Positions 47,367-57,289 of a stretch of 64,000 nt of DNA are shown one piece after another. A model generated the notes under the pieces. That model was given only the letters and a program-made list of their open reading frames with translations. It had not been told where the DNA came from and did no database searches. Source of the stretch: Thioclava atlantica (GTDB taxonomy: Bacteria; Pseudomonadota; Alphaproteobacteria; Rhodobacterales; Rhodobacteraceae). Position 1 is the first letter of the stretch. The number at the start of each line of letters is the position of its first letter. Both the position numbers and the translations under genes were made by a program. The DNA lies in contig NZ_AQRC01000016.1 in NCBI RefSeq assembly GCF_000737065.1, positions 55,958 through 119,957 of the forward strand, written 5' to 3'.

Positions 47367-49688
47367 TTGGCCCAGACCGATTCCGCCCCCGTCCAAGCCC
47401 GTATCGCGCAGACCATCGCCCGCGACATCTCCGCCGCGCCCTCGCAGGTGAGCGCTGCGATCGGGCTGCTCGACGGCGGCGCGACGGTGCCCTTCGTCGC
47501 GCGCTACCGCAAGGAGGTGACGGGCGGGCTCGACGATACGCAATTGCGGCTGCTCTCGGATCGCCTTTCCTATCTGCGCGAACTCGAGGCGCGGCGCGAG
47601 ACGATCGTCAACTCGATCCGCGAGCAGGGCAAGCTGACCGACGATCTGGCGCGGTCGATCGCGCAGGCCGAGAGCAAGGCGACGCTCGAGGACATCTACC
47701 TTCCCTTCAAGCCCAAGCGCCGCACCAAGGCGATGATCGCGCGCGAGAACGGGCTCGAGCCGCTGCTGCGCGCGATTCAGGAAGATCGCGCGAGCGCGCC
47801 CGAGACACTGGCCGAGGCCTATGTCACCGAAGCCGTGCCGAGCGTGAAGGACGCACTCAACGGCGCACGCGACATCCTGACCGAGGAACTGTCGGAAAAC
47901 GCCGACCTGCTCGGGCGCCTGCGCGACTTCATGCGCACCGAGGCCTTCATCACCGCCCGCGTGGTGCCCGGCAAGGAAGAGGCCGGCGCGAAGTTCTCGG
48001 ACTATTTCGACCATCGCGAGAAATGGGCCGATATCCCCGGCCACCGGGCGCTCGCGATCCTTCGGGCGGCGAAGGAAGAGGTGGTGACGATGGAGATCGC
48101 GCCCGATCCCGAGACCGGCGAGGTGCGCGCGATCGGGATCGTCGCCACCGTTCTCGACACCAGCGCGGGCCGTCCGGGCGATCTGTGGCTGCGCGACGTG
48201 GCCCGCTGGGCCTGGCGGGTGAAATTCTCGGTCTCGCTCTATGTCGATCTGCTGGGCGAATTGCGCCAGCGCGCGCATGACGAGGCGATCAAGGTCTTCG
48301 CGCGCAACCTCAAGGATCTGCTGCTGGCGGCTCCGGCCGGTCCGCGCGCGACGCTCGGGCTCGATCCCGGCATCCGTACCGGGGTGAAGGCCGCGGTGGT
48401 CGATGCGACGGGCAAGGTTCTCGAGACCGCGACGCTCTACCCGTTCCAGCCGAAGATGGATCTGCGCGGGGCGCAGGCGAAGATCGTCGAGATGGTCAAG
48501 CGCCACGGGATCGACCTGATCGCGATCGGCAACGGCACCGCGAGCCGCGAGACCGAGCGGATGGTCGCCGAAACGCTCAAGCTCTTGCCTCAGGGTGTGC
48601 GTGCGCCGACGAAAGTGGTGGTCTCGGAGGCCGGGGCATCGGTCTATTCCGCCTCGGAACTGGCCGCGCGCGAATTTCCCGATCTCGACGTGTCCTTGCG
48701 CGGGGCGGTCTCGATCGCGCGACGCCTGCAGGACCCGCTGGCCGAACTGGTGAAGATCGAGCCGCAAAGCATCGGCGTGGGCCAGTACCAGCATGACGTG
48801 GACCAGCGGCGGCTGTCGCAGGCTCTCGAGGCGGTGGTCGAGGATGCGGTGAACGCGGTGGGCGTGGATCTCAACACCGCCTCGGCCCCGCTTCTGGCGC
48901 AGGTGGCTGGGCTCGGCCCCGCGCTCGCGCAGGCCATCGTCGCCCATCGCGACGCGCATGGGGCCTTCCCGTCGCGCCGCGCGCTGATGGAGGTGGCGGG
49001 GCTCGGCCCGAAGGCCTTCGAGCAATGCGCGGGCTTCCTGCGCATCCGCGACGGAAAGGAACCGCTCGACGCCTCTTCCGTCCACCCCGAAGCCTATGAG
49101 CTCGCCCGCCGGATCGTGAAGAATTGCGGCCGCGACATCCGCGAGATCATGGGCCAGCCCTCGGTGCTGAAAGGACTGCGCGCGGAGGATTTCGTCACCG
49201 AGACTTTCGGCCTGCCGACCGTGCGCGACATCATCGCCGAACTCGAGAAACCCGGCCGCGACCCGCGTCCGAGCTTCAAGACCGCGCAGTTCACCGACGG
49301 GGTCGAGGACATCAAGGATCTCAAGCCCGGCATGAGCCTCGAAGGCACGGTGACCAACGTGGCCGCCTTCGGCGCCTTCGTGGATATCGGGGTGCATCAG
49401 GACGGGCTCGTCCATGTCAGCCAGCTCGCCGACCGCTTCGTCAAGGATCCGCATGAGGTGGTGAAGGCGGGCGACGTGGTGCGGGTGCGCGTGACCGAGG
49501 TCGATGTGGCGCGCAAGCGGATCGGCCTCACGATGCGCAAGCAATCCGGCCCCGAGGACCGCGCGCCGAAGGGCGGATCCGCGCCGCGCGGCAAGGGCAA
49601 GCCGAAAGCCCCGCAGCCCCCGCGCGCAGACGGGCCGGAGAATGGTGCGCTCGGGGCGGCGCTGCGCGCGGCGATGAAACCGCGCTGA
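47367..49688 (+). CDS. tex: Tex-like RNA-binding transcription factor
   Basis: Encodes 773 aa. Domain order fits Tex: N-terminal HTH-like region (VPFVARYRKEVTGGLDD), YqgF/RNase H-like domain (LGLDPGIRTGVKAAVVDATG), helix-hairpin-helix part (LNTASAPLLAQVAGLGPALAQAIV) and a C-terminal S1 domain (about residues 650-725, TNVAAFGAFVDIGVHQDGLVHVS). It binds nucleic acids and affects transcription. The TTG at 47367 has GAGGAG six bases upstream and gives the family length; an in-frame ATG at 47349 without a clear ribosome site is an alternative. Confidence 0.92.
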   Translation: MAQTDSAPVQARIAQTIARDISAAPSQVSAAIGLLDGGATVPFVARYRKEVTGGLDDTQLRLLSDRLSYLRELEARRETIVNSIREQGKLTDDLARSIAQAESKATLEDIYLPFKPKRRTKAMIARENGLEPLLRAIQEDRASAPETLAEAYVTEAVPSVKDALNGARDILTEELSENADLLGRLRDFMRTEAFITARVVPGKEEAGAKFSDYFDHREKWADIPGHRALAILRAAKEEVVTMEIAPDPETGEVRAIGIVATVLDTSAGRPGDLWLRDVARWAWRVKFSVSLYVDLLGELRQRAHDEAIKVFARNLKDLLLAAPAGPRATLGLDPGIRTGVKAAVVDATGKVLETATLYPFQPKMDLRGAQAKIVEMVKRHGIDLIAIGNGTASRETERMVAETLKLLPQGVRAPTKVVVSEAGASVYSASELAAREFPDLDVSLRGAVSIARRLQDPLAELVKIEPQSIGVGQYQHDVDQRRLSQALEAVVEDAVNAVGVDLNTASAPLLAQVAGLGPALAQAIVAHRDAHGAFPSRRALMEVAGLGPKAFEQCAGFLRIRDGKEPLDASSVHPEAYELARRIVKNCGRDIREIMGQPSVLKGLRAEDFVTETFGLPTVRDIIAELEKPGRDPRPSFKTAQFTDGVEDIKDLKPGMSLEGTVTNVAAFGAFVDIGVHQDGLVHVSQLADRFVKDPHEVVKAGDVVRVRVTEVDVARKRIGLTMRKQSGPEDRAPKGGSAPRGKGKPKAPQPPRADGPENGALGAALRAAMKPR

Positions 49689-49782
49689 TCGTCACGGGCG
49701 TCCTGCGAGGCTTTGACTGTCCCCGGGCGCTGTGCTCTGATCGTCGCGGGCCCTCCGGCCCGAGAGACCAGGGAGAGCCCGT

Positions 49783-50487
49783 TTGCAGCCCGCCTATCGC
49801 ACCGAAGTCCTGAGCAAGACCTATGGCGAGGGTCCGGCCGCGGTCCATGCACTGCGCGAGGTCACCCTCGAGATCCCGCGCGGCGAGGTCGTGGTGCTGC
49901 TCGGCCCGTCGGGCAGCGGAAAATCCACTTTTCTCAACATCCTGGGAGGGCTCGACCGGGCCAGCGCGGGCCGAGCCTGGTTCGGCGAGACCTGTCTGAC
50001 CGACCTCTCCGACCGCGCCCTCACGCAATATCGCCGCAGCCATGTCGGCTTCGTCTTCCAGTTCTACAACCTGATGCCGAGCCTGACCGCGCGCGAGAAT
50101 GTCGAGCTCGTCACCGAGATCGCCCGCGATCCGATGGATGCGGGCGAGGCTCTGGGGCTCGTCGGGCTCGAGGGGCGGCTCGATCACTTCCCCGCGCAGA
50201 TGTCGGGCGGCGAGCAGCAACGCGTCGCGATCGCACGCGCGGTGGCCAAGCGGCCCGAGGTCCTTTTCTGCGACGAGCCGACCGGGGCGCTCGACAGCAC
50301 GACCGGCCGGCGCGTCCTGCAGGTGCTCGATGATGTGAACCGCGAACTGGGTACGACCGTGCTGATCGTGACCCATGCCGCCGCGACCGCTGCGATGGCG
50401 CACCGCGTCCTGCATTTCACCGACGGCCAGCTGCGCGAGACGATCACGAACGAGACCCGCGCCGCTCCCGCCGATATCGAGTGGTGA
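49783..50487 (+). CDS. ABC transporter ATP-binding protein (MacB/LolD type)
   Basis: Encodes 234 aa starting at TTG with GGGAGAG upstream. Walker A is [10 protein letters not shown]-loop FQFYNLMP, signature [14 protein letters not shown] and Walker [12 protein letters not shown]. It is first of a three-gene set with an FtsX-type permease and a membrane-fusion protein, the layout of MacAB/DevBCA-like exporters. The exported compound is unknown. Confidence 0.9.
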   Translation: MQPAYRTEVLSKTYGEGPAAVHALREVTLEIPRGEVVVLLGPSGSGKSTFLNILGGLDRASAGRAWFGETCLTDLSDRALTQYRRSHVGFVFQFYNLMPSLTARENVELVTEIARDPMDAGEALGLVGLEGRLDHFPAQMSGGEQQRVAIARAVAKRPEVLFCDEPTGALDSTTGRRVLQVLDDVNRELGTTVLIVTHAAATAAMAHRVLHFTDGQLRETITNETRAAPADIEW

Positions 50488-50491
50488 GGCG

Positions 50492-52855
50492 ATGGCTCTG
50501 ACGGTCCTCCACCGCAAGCTGGCCCGCGACCTCTGGCGCATCCGCGCGCAGGCCCTCGCGATCGCGTCGGTGGTCGCCGTGGGCGTGATGGTGCAGGTGA
50601 TGATGAGCGGCCTCAGCGACACGCTCACCGATACCCGCGACGCCTATTTCGAGCGCCACCGTCTCGCCCAGATCTTCGAACCCGTCACCCGCGCCCCGAA
50701 TGCGATGATGGAAAAGGTCTCCGCCCTGCCCGGCGTGCTGGCCGCGGAAGGGCGGGTGAGCGGCTATGGCCGCGTCGAAGGCGATGGCGGCGAACCGGTG
50801 CGCGCCCAGATCCTGTCGCTGCCCGGTCCGGCCGGGCTCAACGGCATCCTGATGAAAGCGGGGCGGATGCCGGTCGCGGGGCGCAGCGACGAGGTCGTTC
50901 TGCTCGACAGTTTCGCGACCGCACGCGGTGTCGCGCTCGGCGACCATATCGGCGTCACCGTCGAGGGGCGGCACCTGCGGCTGCGCGTGGTGGGCCTCGC
51001 CCGCGCGCCCGAATTTCTCTTCATGCCCGCGCCGGGCGAGTTCTTCCCGCTCGACGGGCGCTTCGCGGTGATCTGGATGGAACGCAAGGCCGCCGCGGCG
51101 GTGCTCGATCTCGAAGGCGCGTTCAACGAGGCGCTGGTGCTGACGACCCGGGCGCGCCCCTCCGAGGCCGTGCTCGCCGATCTCGACCGCCTCCTCGGCC
51201 CCTATGGGGGCGGCGCGGGGTTCTTGCAGGACCAGCAGACCTCGGCGCGCTTCATCAACGAGGAACTCACCCAGCTCAAGCGTTCGAGCCTGTTCCTGCC
51301 GCCGATCTTCCTTGCGGTGGCGGCCTTCCTGCTCAACGTGACGATCACACGGATCGTTCAGGCCGAGCGGCGCGAGATCGGTCTTATGAAGGCCTTCGGA
51401 CACGGGGGGACCGAGATCGGGGGGCATTATCTCGAACTCGCCTTCCTGATCGCGCTGGCGGGAGCCGCTCTCGGCTGCCTGCTCGGGCTGATGGCCGGAC
51501 GGGCGCTGACGGGCGTCTACATGGAATTCTACAAGTTCCCCTATCTCGTCTTCAGCCTGCGCCCCGGCCCCTTCGCGAGCGGGATCGCCTTCAGCCTGAT
51601 CGCGGCCGCGCTCGGGGCGGCGATCGCCTTGCGCACCGTCTTCCGGCTGACCCCGGCCGAGGCGATGAGCCCCCCCGCCCCGCCGGATTTCACCCATGGG
51701 CGCACCGGGATCCTGTCGCTCATGGCCCGCCCGCTCGACCAGCCCGGACGGATGATCCTGCGCCAGATCACGCGCCAGCCGATCCGCAGCCTCGGCACGA
51801 TCGCCGGGGTCTCGGCCGGGCTCGCGCTCAACATGGCGATGCTGATGATCTATGCCGGGTTCGATCACACGATGGCCGTCACTTTCGGCTTTGCCGATCG
51901 CTCCGACGCGGTGGTCGCCTTCACCCGCCCCGTCTCGCGCGATGTGGTCCATGAGATCGCCCATCTGCCCGGCGTTCTTTCCGCCGAGCCGCAACGCAGC
52001 GTCCCGGTGCTGTTCCGCAACGGGCTCATCACCCATCGCGGCGAGCTCACCGGCCTGCCCGAGGGGGCGACGCTGAGCCGCGCGCTCACCCCGGATCTCG
52101 ATCCGATCACCCCGCCCGCGCGCGGGGTGGTCCTGTCGCGCGGGCTCGCCGAGCGGCTCGGCCTCCAGCCCGGCGACCCGATCTCGGCCAAGGTGACCGG
52201 TGGCCGACGCCGCGATCTGACCCTGCCGGTCGCCGCGATCTCCGACACGCTGCTGGGCGCGCCGGCCTATATGCGGCTCGACGCGCTCACCCGTGTCATC
52301 GGAGAGCCCGACCGGATCACCTCCGTCGCGATCCGCACCACCGGCAAGCCCTCGGCCGCGCTGCTCCACGCGTTGCGCGAGCGTCCCGGGGTCGCCGGGG
52401 TGTCGATCAAGTCCGATACCTTCGAAGCGTTCAAGAAGATCGCCGACGAGGGCGCCGGCCAGATGCGTTTCATCTTCGGGGCGATCGCTTTCGTGCTGAG
52501 TTTCGGCATCGTCTACAACGCCGCGCGCAACGCCTTCGCCGAGCGCACGCATGAACTTGCGAGCCTGCGCGTGCTGGGCTTCACCCGTGGCGAGGTGGCC
52601 CTGGTGCTCGCCGGGGAGATCGCGGTGATGGTGGCGATCGCGCTTCCGCTGGGCACCTGGCTCGGCTGGAGCCTCGCGAAGCTCATCGCGATCGCCTTCT
52701 CGAACGAACTCTATCGGATCAGCGTCCCCTTCGACCTGCCCAGCATCGCCGTTGCCGTGCTGGTCGTCATCGGTGCGATGCTGGCCTCGATCCTCATGTT
52801 GCGCCGCGCGCTGGATCGGGTGAACATGGTCGCGGCACTCAAGGCAAGGGACTGA
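50492..52855 (+). CDS. ABC transporter permease (two FtsX domains)
   Basis: Encodes 787 aa. A helix near residues 14-35 is followed by a MacB-like periplasmic domain. A first FtsX domain spans about 265-395, a second periplasmic part about 440-640, and a C-terminal FtsX domain about 665-780. It is a mechanotransmission-type export permease partnered with the preceding ATPase. The ATG at 50492 lies five bases after the ATPase stop, with GAGG upstream; the frame open from 50375 overlaps the ATPase and is rejected. Confidence 0.88.
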   Translation: MALTVLHRKLARDLWRIRAQALAIASVVAVGVMVQVMMSGLSDTLTDTRDAYFERHRLAQIFEPVTRAPNAMMEKVSALPGVLAAEGRVSGYGRVEGDGGEPVRAQILSLPGPAGLNGILMKAGRMPVAGRSDEVVLLDSFATARGVALGDHIGVTVEGRHLRLRVVGLARAPEFLFMPAPGEFFPLDGRFAVIWMERKAAAAVLDLEGAFNEALVLTTRARPSEAVLADLDRLLGPYGGGAGFLQDQQTSARFINEELTQLKRSSLFLPPIFLAVAAFLLNVTITRIVQAERREIGLMKAFGHGGTEIGGHYLELAFLIALAGAALGCLLGLMAGRALTGVYMEFYKFPYLVFSLRPGPFASGIAFSLIAAALGAAIALRTVFRLTPAEAMSPPAPPDFTHGRTGILSLMARPLDQPGRMILRQITRQPIRSLGTIAGVSAGLALNMAMLMIYAGFDHTMAVTFGFADRSDAVVAFTRPVSRDVVHEIAHLPGVLSAEPQRSVPVLFRNGLITHRGELTGLPEGATLSRALTPDLDPITPPARGVVLSRGLAERLGLQPGDPISAKVTGGRRRDLTLPVAAISDTLLGAPAYMRLDALTRVIGEPDRITSVAIRTTGKPSAALLHALRERPGVAGVSIKSDTFEAFKKIADEGAGQMRFIFGAIAFVLSFGIVYNAARNAFAERTHELASLRVLGFTRGEVALVLAGEIAVMVAIALPLGTWLGWSLAKLIAIAFSNELYRISVPFDLPSIAVAVLVVIGAMLASILMLRRALDRVNMVAALKARD

Positions 52856-52860
52856 ATTTC

Positions 52861-54078
52861 GTGACCCCAAAACCCCGGACCCGCTGGCTCATCCCGATCC
52901 TTGTCGCGCTGATCACCGCGGGCGCGCTCGCCGCCCTGTTCTGGCCCCAGCCGCAACCCGTCGACACCGGCATCGTGTCGCGCGGGCCGATGAAGCTGGT
53001 GATCGAGGATGACGGGCGCACGCGGGTGAACGAGGCCTTCACCGTCTCCGCCCCGGTCAGCGGTCGTCTCGAGCGCCTCGACATCCATGTCGGCGATCCG
53101 GTCGTGAAGGGAGAGACCGTGGTCGCGCGGATGCGCCCGGCCCTTCCGGCGGTGCTCGACGCGCGCAGCCGCGCCCAGGCCGAGGCCGCGCTTGCCGAGG
53201 CGAAAGCCGCACTGAGCGCGGCCGAGGGAGATTACCGCGCGGCCGTCGCCAAGCGCGCGCAGGCCGAGGCCGATCTCGCCCGGTCGCAGCGGCTTGCGCT
53301 CTCGGGCACGATCAGCCAGTCCGTGCTCGACCGCGATCAGGTGACCGCCGATTACGCCGAAGCCCAGGAGGCGGCCGCGAAAGCCGCCATCGCGATGCGC
53401 GAGGCCGCCGTGGCCAGCGCGCAGTCGGTCCTGCAAAACGATGCCGCGGCCAGCAATGGCGAGGCGGCCGACGCGATCCCGCTCTATGCCCCGGCCTCCG
53501 GGACGGTGTTGCAGATCCTCAGGGAGAGCGAGACCGTGCTCGCGGCCGGCACCCCGATCATGGAGATCGGCAATATATCCGACGGGCTCGAAGTGGTCGC
53601 CGATCTTCTCTCGCGCGACGCGGTGCGCGTGCGCGTCGGCGACCCGGTCGAGATCACCGACTGGGGCGGGCCGAACGTGCTCGAAGGCAAGGTCGAGCGG
53701 ATCGACCCCTCGGGCGTCACCAAGGTCTCCGCACTCGGCGTCGAGGAACAGCGCGTGGGTGTCGTCATCGGCTTCACCGGCGATCCGGCGCGGCGCGAAG
53801 GGCTCGGGCACGGGTTTCAGGTGACGGTGGGGATCGTCGTCTGGCAGGCGCAGGACGCTCTGCGCGTGCCCTCGAGCGCGCTGTTCCGGCGCGGTTCCGG
53901 CTGGGCGGTCTTCCGGGTGAAGGATGGAAGGGCGCACGAGATCCCCGTCGAGATCGGCACCGATAACGGTCAGGTGGCCGAGGTCACCTCGGGGCTCTCG
54001 GAGGGCGATCAGGTCGTGCTCTACCCGGTCGAAGGCCTTGCCGACGGTGCCCGCGTCGCGCCCCGCATCGCGAGCTGA
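52861..54078 (+). CDS. HlyD/MacA-like periplasmic adaptor (membrane-fusion) protein
   Basis: Encodes 405 aa from a GTG start. An N-terminal anchor (about 9-30) is followed by a split biotinyl-lipoyl domain (VSAPVSGRLERLDIHVGDPV and APASGTVLQIL). Between them lies an alanine-rich coiled-coil hairpin (about 100-200), and a beta-barrel region follows. It should bridge the ABC permease to an outer-membrane channel. It follows the permease by five bases. Confidence 0.9.
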   Translation: MTPKPRTRWLIPILVALITAGALAALFWPQPQPVDTGIVSRGPMKLVIEDDGRTRVNEAFTVSAPVSGRLERLDIHVGDPVVKGETVVARMRPALPAVLDARSRAQAEAALAEAKAALSAAEGDYRAAVAKRAQAEADLARSQRLALSGTISQSVLDRDQVTADYAEAQEAAAKAAIAMREAAVASAQSVLQNDAAASNGEAADAIPLYAPASGTVLQILRESETVLAAGTPIMEIGNISDGLEVVADLLSRDAVRVRVGDPVEITDWGGPNVLEGKVERIDPSGVTKVSALGVEEQRVGVVIGFTGDPARREGLGHGFQVTVGIVVWQAQDALRVPSSALFRRGSGWAVFRVKDGRAHEIPVEIGTDNGQVAEVTSGLSEGDQVVLYPVEGLADGARVAPRIAS

Positions 54079-54109
54079 AACCGGCACGAAAACCGCGTCT
54101 TTATTTCGC

Positions 54110-54123
54110 ATACCGGTTGGTAT
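54110..54123 (+). promoter_or_regulatory. AcuR operator overlapping the acuR -10 element
   Basis: ATACC-GGTT-GGTAT, an inverted repeat 11 bases before the acuR ATG. TATAAT (54121-54126) overlaps its right arm, so a bound repressor would block the promoter. The predicted start point falls within a few bases of the ATG. Confidence 0.8.
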
Positions 54124-54134
54124 AATTAATTTCC

Positions 54135-54776
54135 ATGACCGCATCCGCGCCGCCATCAGACCTGCCCCGCCCGAGGGGCCGCCCCCGGCGCGGTCCGGCT
54201 GAACAGGCCGCGCGCAAGGCGCTGATCCGGGCCGGGCTCGTCCACCTGACCGAGCGCGGCTATACCAGCGTCGGGATCGACGAGATCGTCACCGCGGCGG
54301 GCGTGAGCAAGGGTAGTTTCTATTATCACTTCGCCTCGAAGGCCGCCTTCGGCGAAGCATTGATCGACGCCTATGGCGAGTATTTTCGGGACAAGCTCCT
54401 GCGCTCGCTCGACCGCCGCGAGCTGCGACCGCTTGCGCGGCTGCGCGCCTTCACCGTGATCGCCGAGGCCGGCATGGCGAAATTCGGGTTCCGGCGCGGC
54501 TGCCTGATCGGCAATCTCGGGCAGGAGATGGCGGCGTTGCCCGAAGGCTATCGCACGCGCCTCATCGCCGTGCTCGAAAGCTGGCAGGCGCCGACCGCCG
54601 CGTGCCTGCGCGAGGGACAGGCGACCGGAGAGGTCTCCGCCGATCACGACCCCGACGCGCTCGCTGAGTTTTTCTGGACGGGCTGGGAAGGCGCGGTGCT
54701 GCGCGCCAAGCTCGAACGCAACCCCGGGCCGCTCCGGCGCTTCGCCGCCGGGTTCGAGCGGCTCGCAACCTGCTGA
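54135..54776 (+). CDS. acuR: TetR-family acrylate-responsive repressor AcuR
   Basis: Encodes 213 aa. The TetR HTH is at about residues 35-75 ([27 protein letters not shown]). The remainder, including [23 protein letters not shown] and [13 protein letters not shown], closely resembles AcuR of Rhodobacter sphaeroides as I recall it. AcuR represses acuR-acuI until acrylate is present. acuI follows 11 bases after the stop. No conventional leader is apparent, in line with the leaderless acuR-acuI-dddL operon described in R. sphaeroides; dddL is absent here. Confidence 0.92.
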   Translation: MTASAPPSDLPRPRGRPRRGPAEQAARKALIRAGLVHLTERGYTSVGIDEIVTAAGVSKGSFYYHFASKAAFGEALIDAYGEYFRDKLLRSLDRRELRPLARLRAFTVIAEAGMAKFGFRRGCLIGNLGQEMAALPEGYRTRLIAVLESWQAPTAACLREGQATGEVSADHDPDALAEFFWTGWEGAVLRAKLERNPGPLRRFAAGFERLATC

Positions 54777-54787
54777 AAGGACGTTCC

Positions 54788-55780
54788 ATGACGCAAGCCA
54801 TTCTGATCGAGAAGACCGGCGAGACGCAGACTGTCGGGCTCAAGGAGATCGAGCTGCCGCCGCTGGCCGAGGGCGATGTCGCGGTCGATGTCGCCTTCTC
54901 GACGCTCAACTACAAGGACGCGCTCGCGATCACCGGGGCGGCGCCCGTCGTGCGCACCTTCCCGATGGTGCCGGGGATCGACTGTTCGGGGATCGTGCGC
55001 GAGAGCCGCCATCCCGATTTCACGGAAGGCGACCGGGTCGTTCTCAACGGCTGGGGCGTGGGCGAGAAACACTGGGGCGGTCTGGCGGGCCGCGCGCATC
55101 TGAAAGGCGACTGGCTGGTGAAACTGCCCGCGGGCGTCTCGCTGCGCCAGGCGATGGCGATCGGCACGGCGGGCTACACGGCGATGCTGTGTGTGATGGC
55201 GCTCGAAGCGAATGGGGTGACGCCCGATCGCGGCGAGGTCGTGGTGACCGGCGCGACGGGCGGCGTGGGCAGCGTCGCGACCGCGCTGCTCGCGGCGAAG
55301 GGCTTCACCGTCGCCGCGGTGACCGGCCGCCCCGAGGAGGAAGCCTATCTCAAATCGCTCGGCGCGGCGTCGATCGTCCCCCGCGAGGAGCTTACCGGCA
55401 AGCCGCGCCCTCTGGGCAAGGAACGCTGGGCGGGCGCGGTCGATGTGGTGGGCGGCGAGGTGCTGGCCAACGTGATCTCGATGATGACCTATCGCGGCAC
55501 GGTCGCGGCCTGCGGGCTGGCCGGCAGCATGAACCTGCCCAGCTCGGTTGCGCCTTTCATCCTGCGCGGCGTGACCCTGGCGGGCGTCGACAGCGTGATG
55601 TGCCCGCGCGAGGACCGGATCGCCGCCTGGGAACGGCTCGCGAGCGATCTCGACATGGGCAAGCTCGAGGAGATGGTCACCGAGGTTGCGCTGGAAGATG
55701 TCGTCTCGGTCGCGCCGAAATTCCTCGAGGGGAAGGTGAAGGGTCGGATCGTCGTCCCCGTCGCGCCCGATCTCGGCTGA
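54788..55780 (+). CDS. acuI: Acrylyl-CoA reductase (NADPH) AcuI
   Basis: Encodes 330 aa of the zinc-free MDR (quinone oxidoreductase-like YhdH/AcuI) group. It has [13 protein letters not shown], the nucleotide-binding [12 protein letters not shown] and [16 protein letters not shown]. AcuI reduces acryloyl-CoA to propionyl-CoA, which detoxifies acryloyl-CoA from 3-hydroxypropionate or DMSP catabolism. AAAGGA precedes the ATG. Its place behind acuR supports the assignment. Confidence 0.93.
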   Translation: MTQAILIEKTGETQTVGLKEIELPPLAEGDVAVDVAFSTLNYKDALAITGAAPVVRTFPMVPGIDCSGIVRESRHPDFTEGDRVVLNGWGVGEKHWGGLAGRAHLKGDWLVKLPAGVSLRQAMAIGTAGYTAMLCVMALEANGVTPDRGEVVVTGATGGVGSVATALLAAKGFTVAAVTGRPEEEAYLKSLGAASIVPREELTGKPRPLGKERWAGAVDVVGGEVLANVISMMTYRGTVAACGLAGSMNLPSSVAPFILRGVTLAGVDSVMCPREDRIAAWERLASDLDMGKLEEMVTEVALEDVVSVAPKFLEGKVKGRIVVPVAPDLG

Positions 55781-55782
55781 GT

Positions 55783-56451
55783 TCACGCGCGCATCGCCGC
55801 CTCGATCGTCTGAAGATGGTCGCGCATCGCCGCCTCGGCCCCGGACGGGTCGCGCGCGGCGATGGCGGCGACGATCGCCCCGTGCTGGGCGCTGTGCGCC
55901 CCGGTGAATTCCGCAACGCCGAGCCGGCGATAGGTGCGCTCCCATTCGCGCTGCCAGGCGGCGCGCCGGCGCGCGCCTGCGAGATAATCGAGCACCCCGA
56001 GCAGAACCGGATTGCCCGCCACCTCGGCAATGCCCCGATGAAAGCGCGCATCGGCTTCCTCGCAGGTCCGACGGTCGCCCGCGCACCTCCCCTCCTCGAC
56101 GAGGTTCCGCAAATAACCGAGATCGGCGGAAGAGGCCGCGCGCGCCGCATGGGCCGCCACGGGCGGCTCGATCATCAGCCGCGCCTGCATCAGCTGCGCG
56201 GGCGAGGTCGCCTCGATCAGGATCTGCTCGCGCACGAGATGACCGCGCGGCGGCGGACCCGCGAAGGTCCCCTGCCCGACATGGCGCCAGATCGCGCCCT
56301 CCTGCTCCAGCACCGCGAGCGCCGCCCGCAGCGTCTCGCGGCTGCAGCCGATCTGCGCGGCAAGCGTGCGTTCGGCAGGCAGACGCCCCTCGGCCTCGCC
56401 CACGAGCGCGCGCAACCGCTCCAGAACCTCTGACCTGCCTTTGCGTGACAT
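55783..56451 (-). CDS. GntR-family transcriptional regulator (FadR C-terminal domain)
   Basis: Encodes 222 aa. The N-terminal winged HTH has LPAERTLAAQIGCSRETLRAAL; the C-terminal all-helical FCD domain holds EEADARFHRGIAEVAGN and HGAIVAAIAARD with metal-binding histidines. The ATG at 56451 follows GGGGGCGGG; longer frames add a hydrophobic stretch from the divergent promoter. It is divergent from the TSUP gene with a dyad between them, so it probably controls that exporter. It ends three bases from acuI. Confidence 0.88.
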   Translation of the reverse strand: MSRKGRSEVLERLRALVGEAEGRLPAERTLAAQIGCSRETLRAALAVLEQEGAIWRHVGQGTFAGPPPRGHLVREQILIEATSPAQLMQARLMIEPPVAAHAARAASSADLGYLRNLVEEGRCAGDRRTCEEADARFHRGIAEVAGNPVLLGVLDYLAGARRRAAWQREWERTYRRLGVAEFTGAHSAQHGAIVAAIAARDPSGAEAAMRDHLQTIEAAMRA

Positions 56452-56474
56452 CCCGCCCCCGATTTCAGACCAAT

Positions 56475-56500
56475 TTGCAGACCATTCCCGCGATCTGCAA
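56475..56500. promoter_or_regulatory. Inverted repeat in the GntR/TSUP divergent region
   Basis: TTGCAGA (56475-56481) and TCTGCAA (56494-56500), a perfect 7-bp dyad with 12 bases between. CAGACCA also occurs twice 12 bases apart (56466 and 56478). Possibly operators for the GntR protein. Confidence 0.5.
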
Positions 56501-56539
56501 TGAGCCATCTCGATTCTCGCAAGAAAAAGGCACAGCCAG

Positions 56540-57289
56540 ATGGAGCAGATCCTCATCCTCGTCCTCGCAGGCCTCGCGGCGGGCGCGCTCAATGCGGTCG
56601 CGGGCGGGGGCACCTTCATTTCCTTCCCGGCGCTGGTCTGGACCGGCGTGCCGCCGATCTCGGCCAATGCGACGGCGACGCTGGCCGCGCTTCCGGGCTA
56701 TCTGAGCAGCGCCTGGGCCTTCCGTCACGAGCTGCGCCACCGCGGCCCGATGGGGATGCGCGCGGTGCTGGTCGCCGCCGTACTGGGCGGATTTCTGGGC
56801 GCGATGCTGCTGCTCGCGACCCCGCAAAAGCTCTTTGCGGGCGTCGTGCCGTGGCTGCTGCTTCTGGCCACCTCGGTCTTCGCCTTCGGCCCCGCCCTGC
56901 TGAAGAGCCTGCGGCGCGGCGGGCGCAGCCTGAGCTTCCCCGTGGCCTTCGCGCTCCTTCTCGCGGTCACGATCTATGGCGGCTATTTCAATGGCGGCCT
57001 CGGGATCATGCTGCTCGCCGCCTTCGGGCTGATCGGCTTCACCGATCTGCATGCGATGAACGGGCTGAAGAACCTCGTCTCGGCGGTGCTCTCGCTCGTC
57101 TCGGTCGCGACCTACGCGGCGGCCGGGCTGATCGACTGGCATGCGGTGCTCGTGCTGGGGCTGGCAAGCGCCACGGGCGGCTGGCTCGGCGCGCATCTGT
57201 CGAAGCGGATCACCAATATCGCGCTGTTGCGCGCCTTCATCCTCCTGGTCGGGCTCGGAATGGCCGTGGTGTTCTTCCTGCGCGGCTAA
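56540..57289 (+). CDS. TSUP (TauE/SafE) family membrane transporter
   Basis: Encodes 249 aa with about eight helices in two similar halves, each with a glycine-rich motif (NAVAGGGTFISFPAL and GGYFNGGLGIMLLAAFG). The family exports sulfite, sulfoacetate or other sulfur anions. The neighbouring sulfate-activation genes make a sulfur oxyanion plausible, but this is inference. It overlaps the LuxR gene's stop by three to four bases, tail to tail. Confidence 0.88.
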   Translation: MEQILILVLAGLAAGALNAVAGGGTFISFPALVWTGVPPISANATATLAALPGYLSSAWAFRHELRHRGPMGMRAVLVAAVLGGFLGAMLLLATPQKLFAGVVPWLLLLATSVFAFGPALLKSLRRGGRSLSFPVAFALLLAVTIYGGYFNGGLGIMLLAAFGLIGFTDLHAMNGLKNLVSAVLSLVSVATYAAAGLIDWHAVLVLGLASATGGWLGAHLSKRITNIALLRAFILLVGLGMAVVFFLRG

